Of a DNA stretch of 64,000 nucleotides, positions 63,901 to 64,000 are shown piece by piece. Every line of letters begins with the position of its first letter. Position 1 is the stretch's first letter. The stretch is from NCBI RefSeq assembly GCF_029946505.1, contig NZ_JARZHG010000002.1, forward strand, positions 682,001 through 746,000. The letters are read 5' to 3'. The translations under genes were made by a program, and so were the position numbers. The notes beneath the pieces are model-generated. The model was not told the DNA's origin, ran no database searches, and saw only the letters and a list, made by a program, of their open reading frames with translations. Origin of the DNA: Polyangium sp. y55x31. Its GTDB lineage: Bacteria > Myxococcota_A > Polyangia > Polyangiales > Polyangiaceae.

Positions 63901-64000
63901 TTATTCCTCCCCCTGCTTGAGACCGAGCTCGTTGATGAGCCGGTTGCGCTGGGCCGGATCGTTCAAGATCGTCTGAATCTTGTTGCGGAACGCCTTCTCG
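63901..64000 (-). CDS. tssB: Type VI secretion sheath small subunit TssB (C-terminal end only)
   Basis: Only the last 32 residues and the TAA are in the window: EKAFRNKIQTILNDPAQRN, then a short tail ending LKQGEE. They match the C-terminus of TssB/VipA, and the position directly before tssC is the standard order. The start lies outside the window. Confidence 0.85.
   Translation of the reverse strand, partial: EKAFRNKIQTILNDPAQRNRLINELGLKQGEE

Overview
The window is 64 kb of very GC-rich, densely coded bacterial chromosome. Gene content points to a myxobacterium (Myxococcota, most like Polyangiales). The signs are many Cys-rich lipoproteins, two IgGFc-binding-type surface proteins, a double KaiC ATPase beside a lone receiver, a PilZ protein, an OmpA protein with thrombospondin type 3 repeats, a type VI secretion sheath and a ScfR-type regulator beside the glyoxylate shunt. 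No integrase, transposase, CRISPR array, tRNA or rRNA gene was seen. The organism is inferred from gene content only.

Layout. 0-3 kb: clpP (cut by the window edge), tig and a small acidic protein, all on the minus strand, with two good intrinsic terminators and a complex inverted repeat. 3-6 kb: parA-parB and a membrane protein on the plus strand, then a TPR lipoprotein. 6-10 kb: minus-strand cheR-glnD-TPR lipoprotein, each joined by a 4-base stop/start overlap. 10-16.5 kb: envelope genes (proline-rich protein, LpxL-type acyltransferase, Mla-type ATPase, deacetylase), then rpsB-tsf. 16.7-19 kb: KaiC-like protein, receiver and PilZ protein. 19-37 kb: a long block of exported proteins, including two IgGFc-binding-type paralogues, a Tat/lipoprotein-signal-bearing fusion of both ethanolamine ammonia-lyase subunits, a GH5-type hydrolase, a spermidine-synthase-like membrane protein and a coupled OmpA/zinc-protease pair. 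37-43 kb: rubredoxin, bestrophin, a rhodanese-like protein with carbonic-anhydrase-like metal motifs, and a nucleotide-sugar aminotransferase/epimerase pair. 43-53 kb: housekeeping enzymes (EEP hydrolase, enoyl-CoA hydratase, MazG, flavin reductase, RlmN, biotin carboxylase, phosphohexomutase). 53-60 kb: ScfR-type regulator divergent from aceB-aceA, then murI and hom. 60-64 kb: type VI sheath genes tssB-tssC facing a TssB/TssC-like fusion.

The most unusual non-coding signal is a family of five intergenic elements of about 90-120 bases, each made of four consecutive hairpins. They fill four convergent gene gaps. Three hairpins keep their sequence, while the fourth has a different perfect stem of 12-14 bp in most copies but always the same GAT loop (ATC on the other strand). 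Stems that change while staying paired imply selection on structure. The other leading candidates are the exported EutB-EutC fusion, the rhodanese/carbonic-anhydrase-like protein and the sheath fusion.
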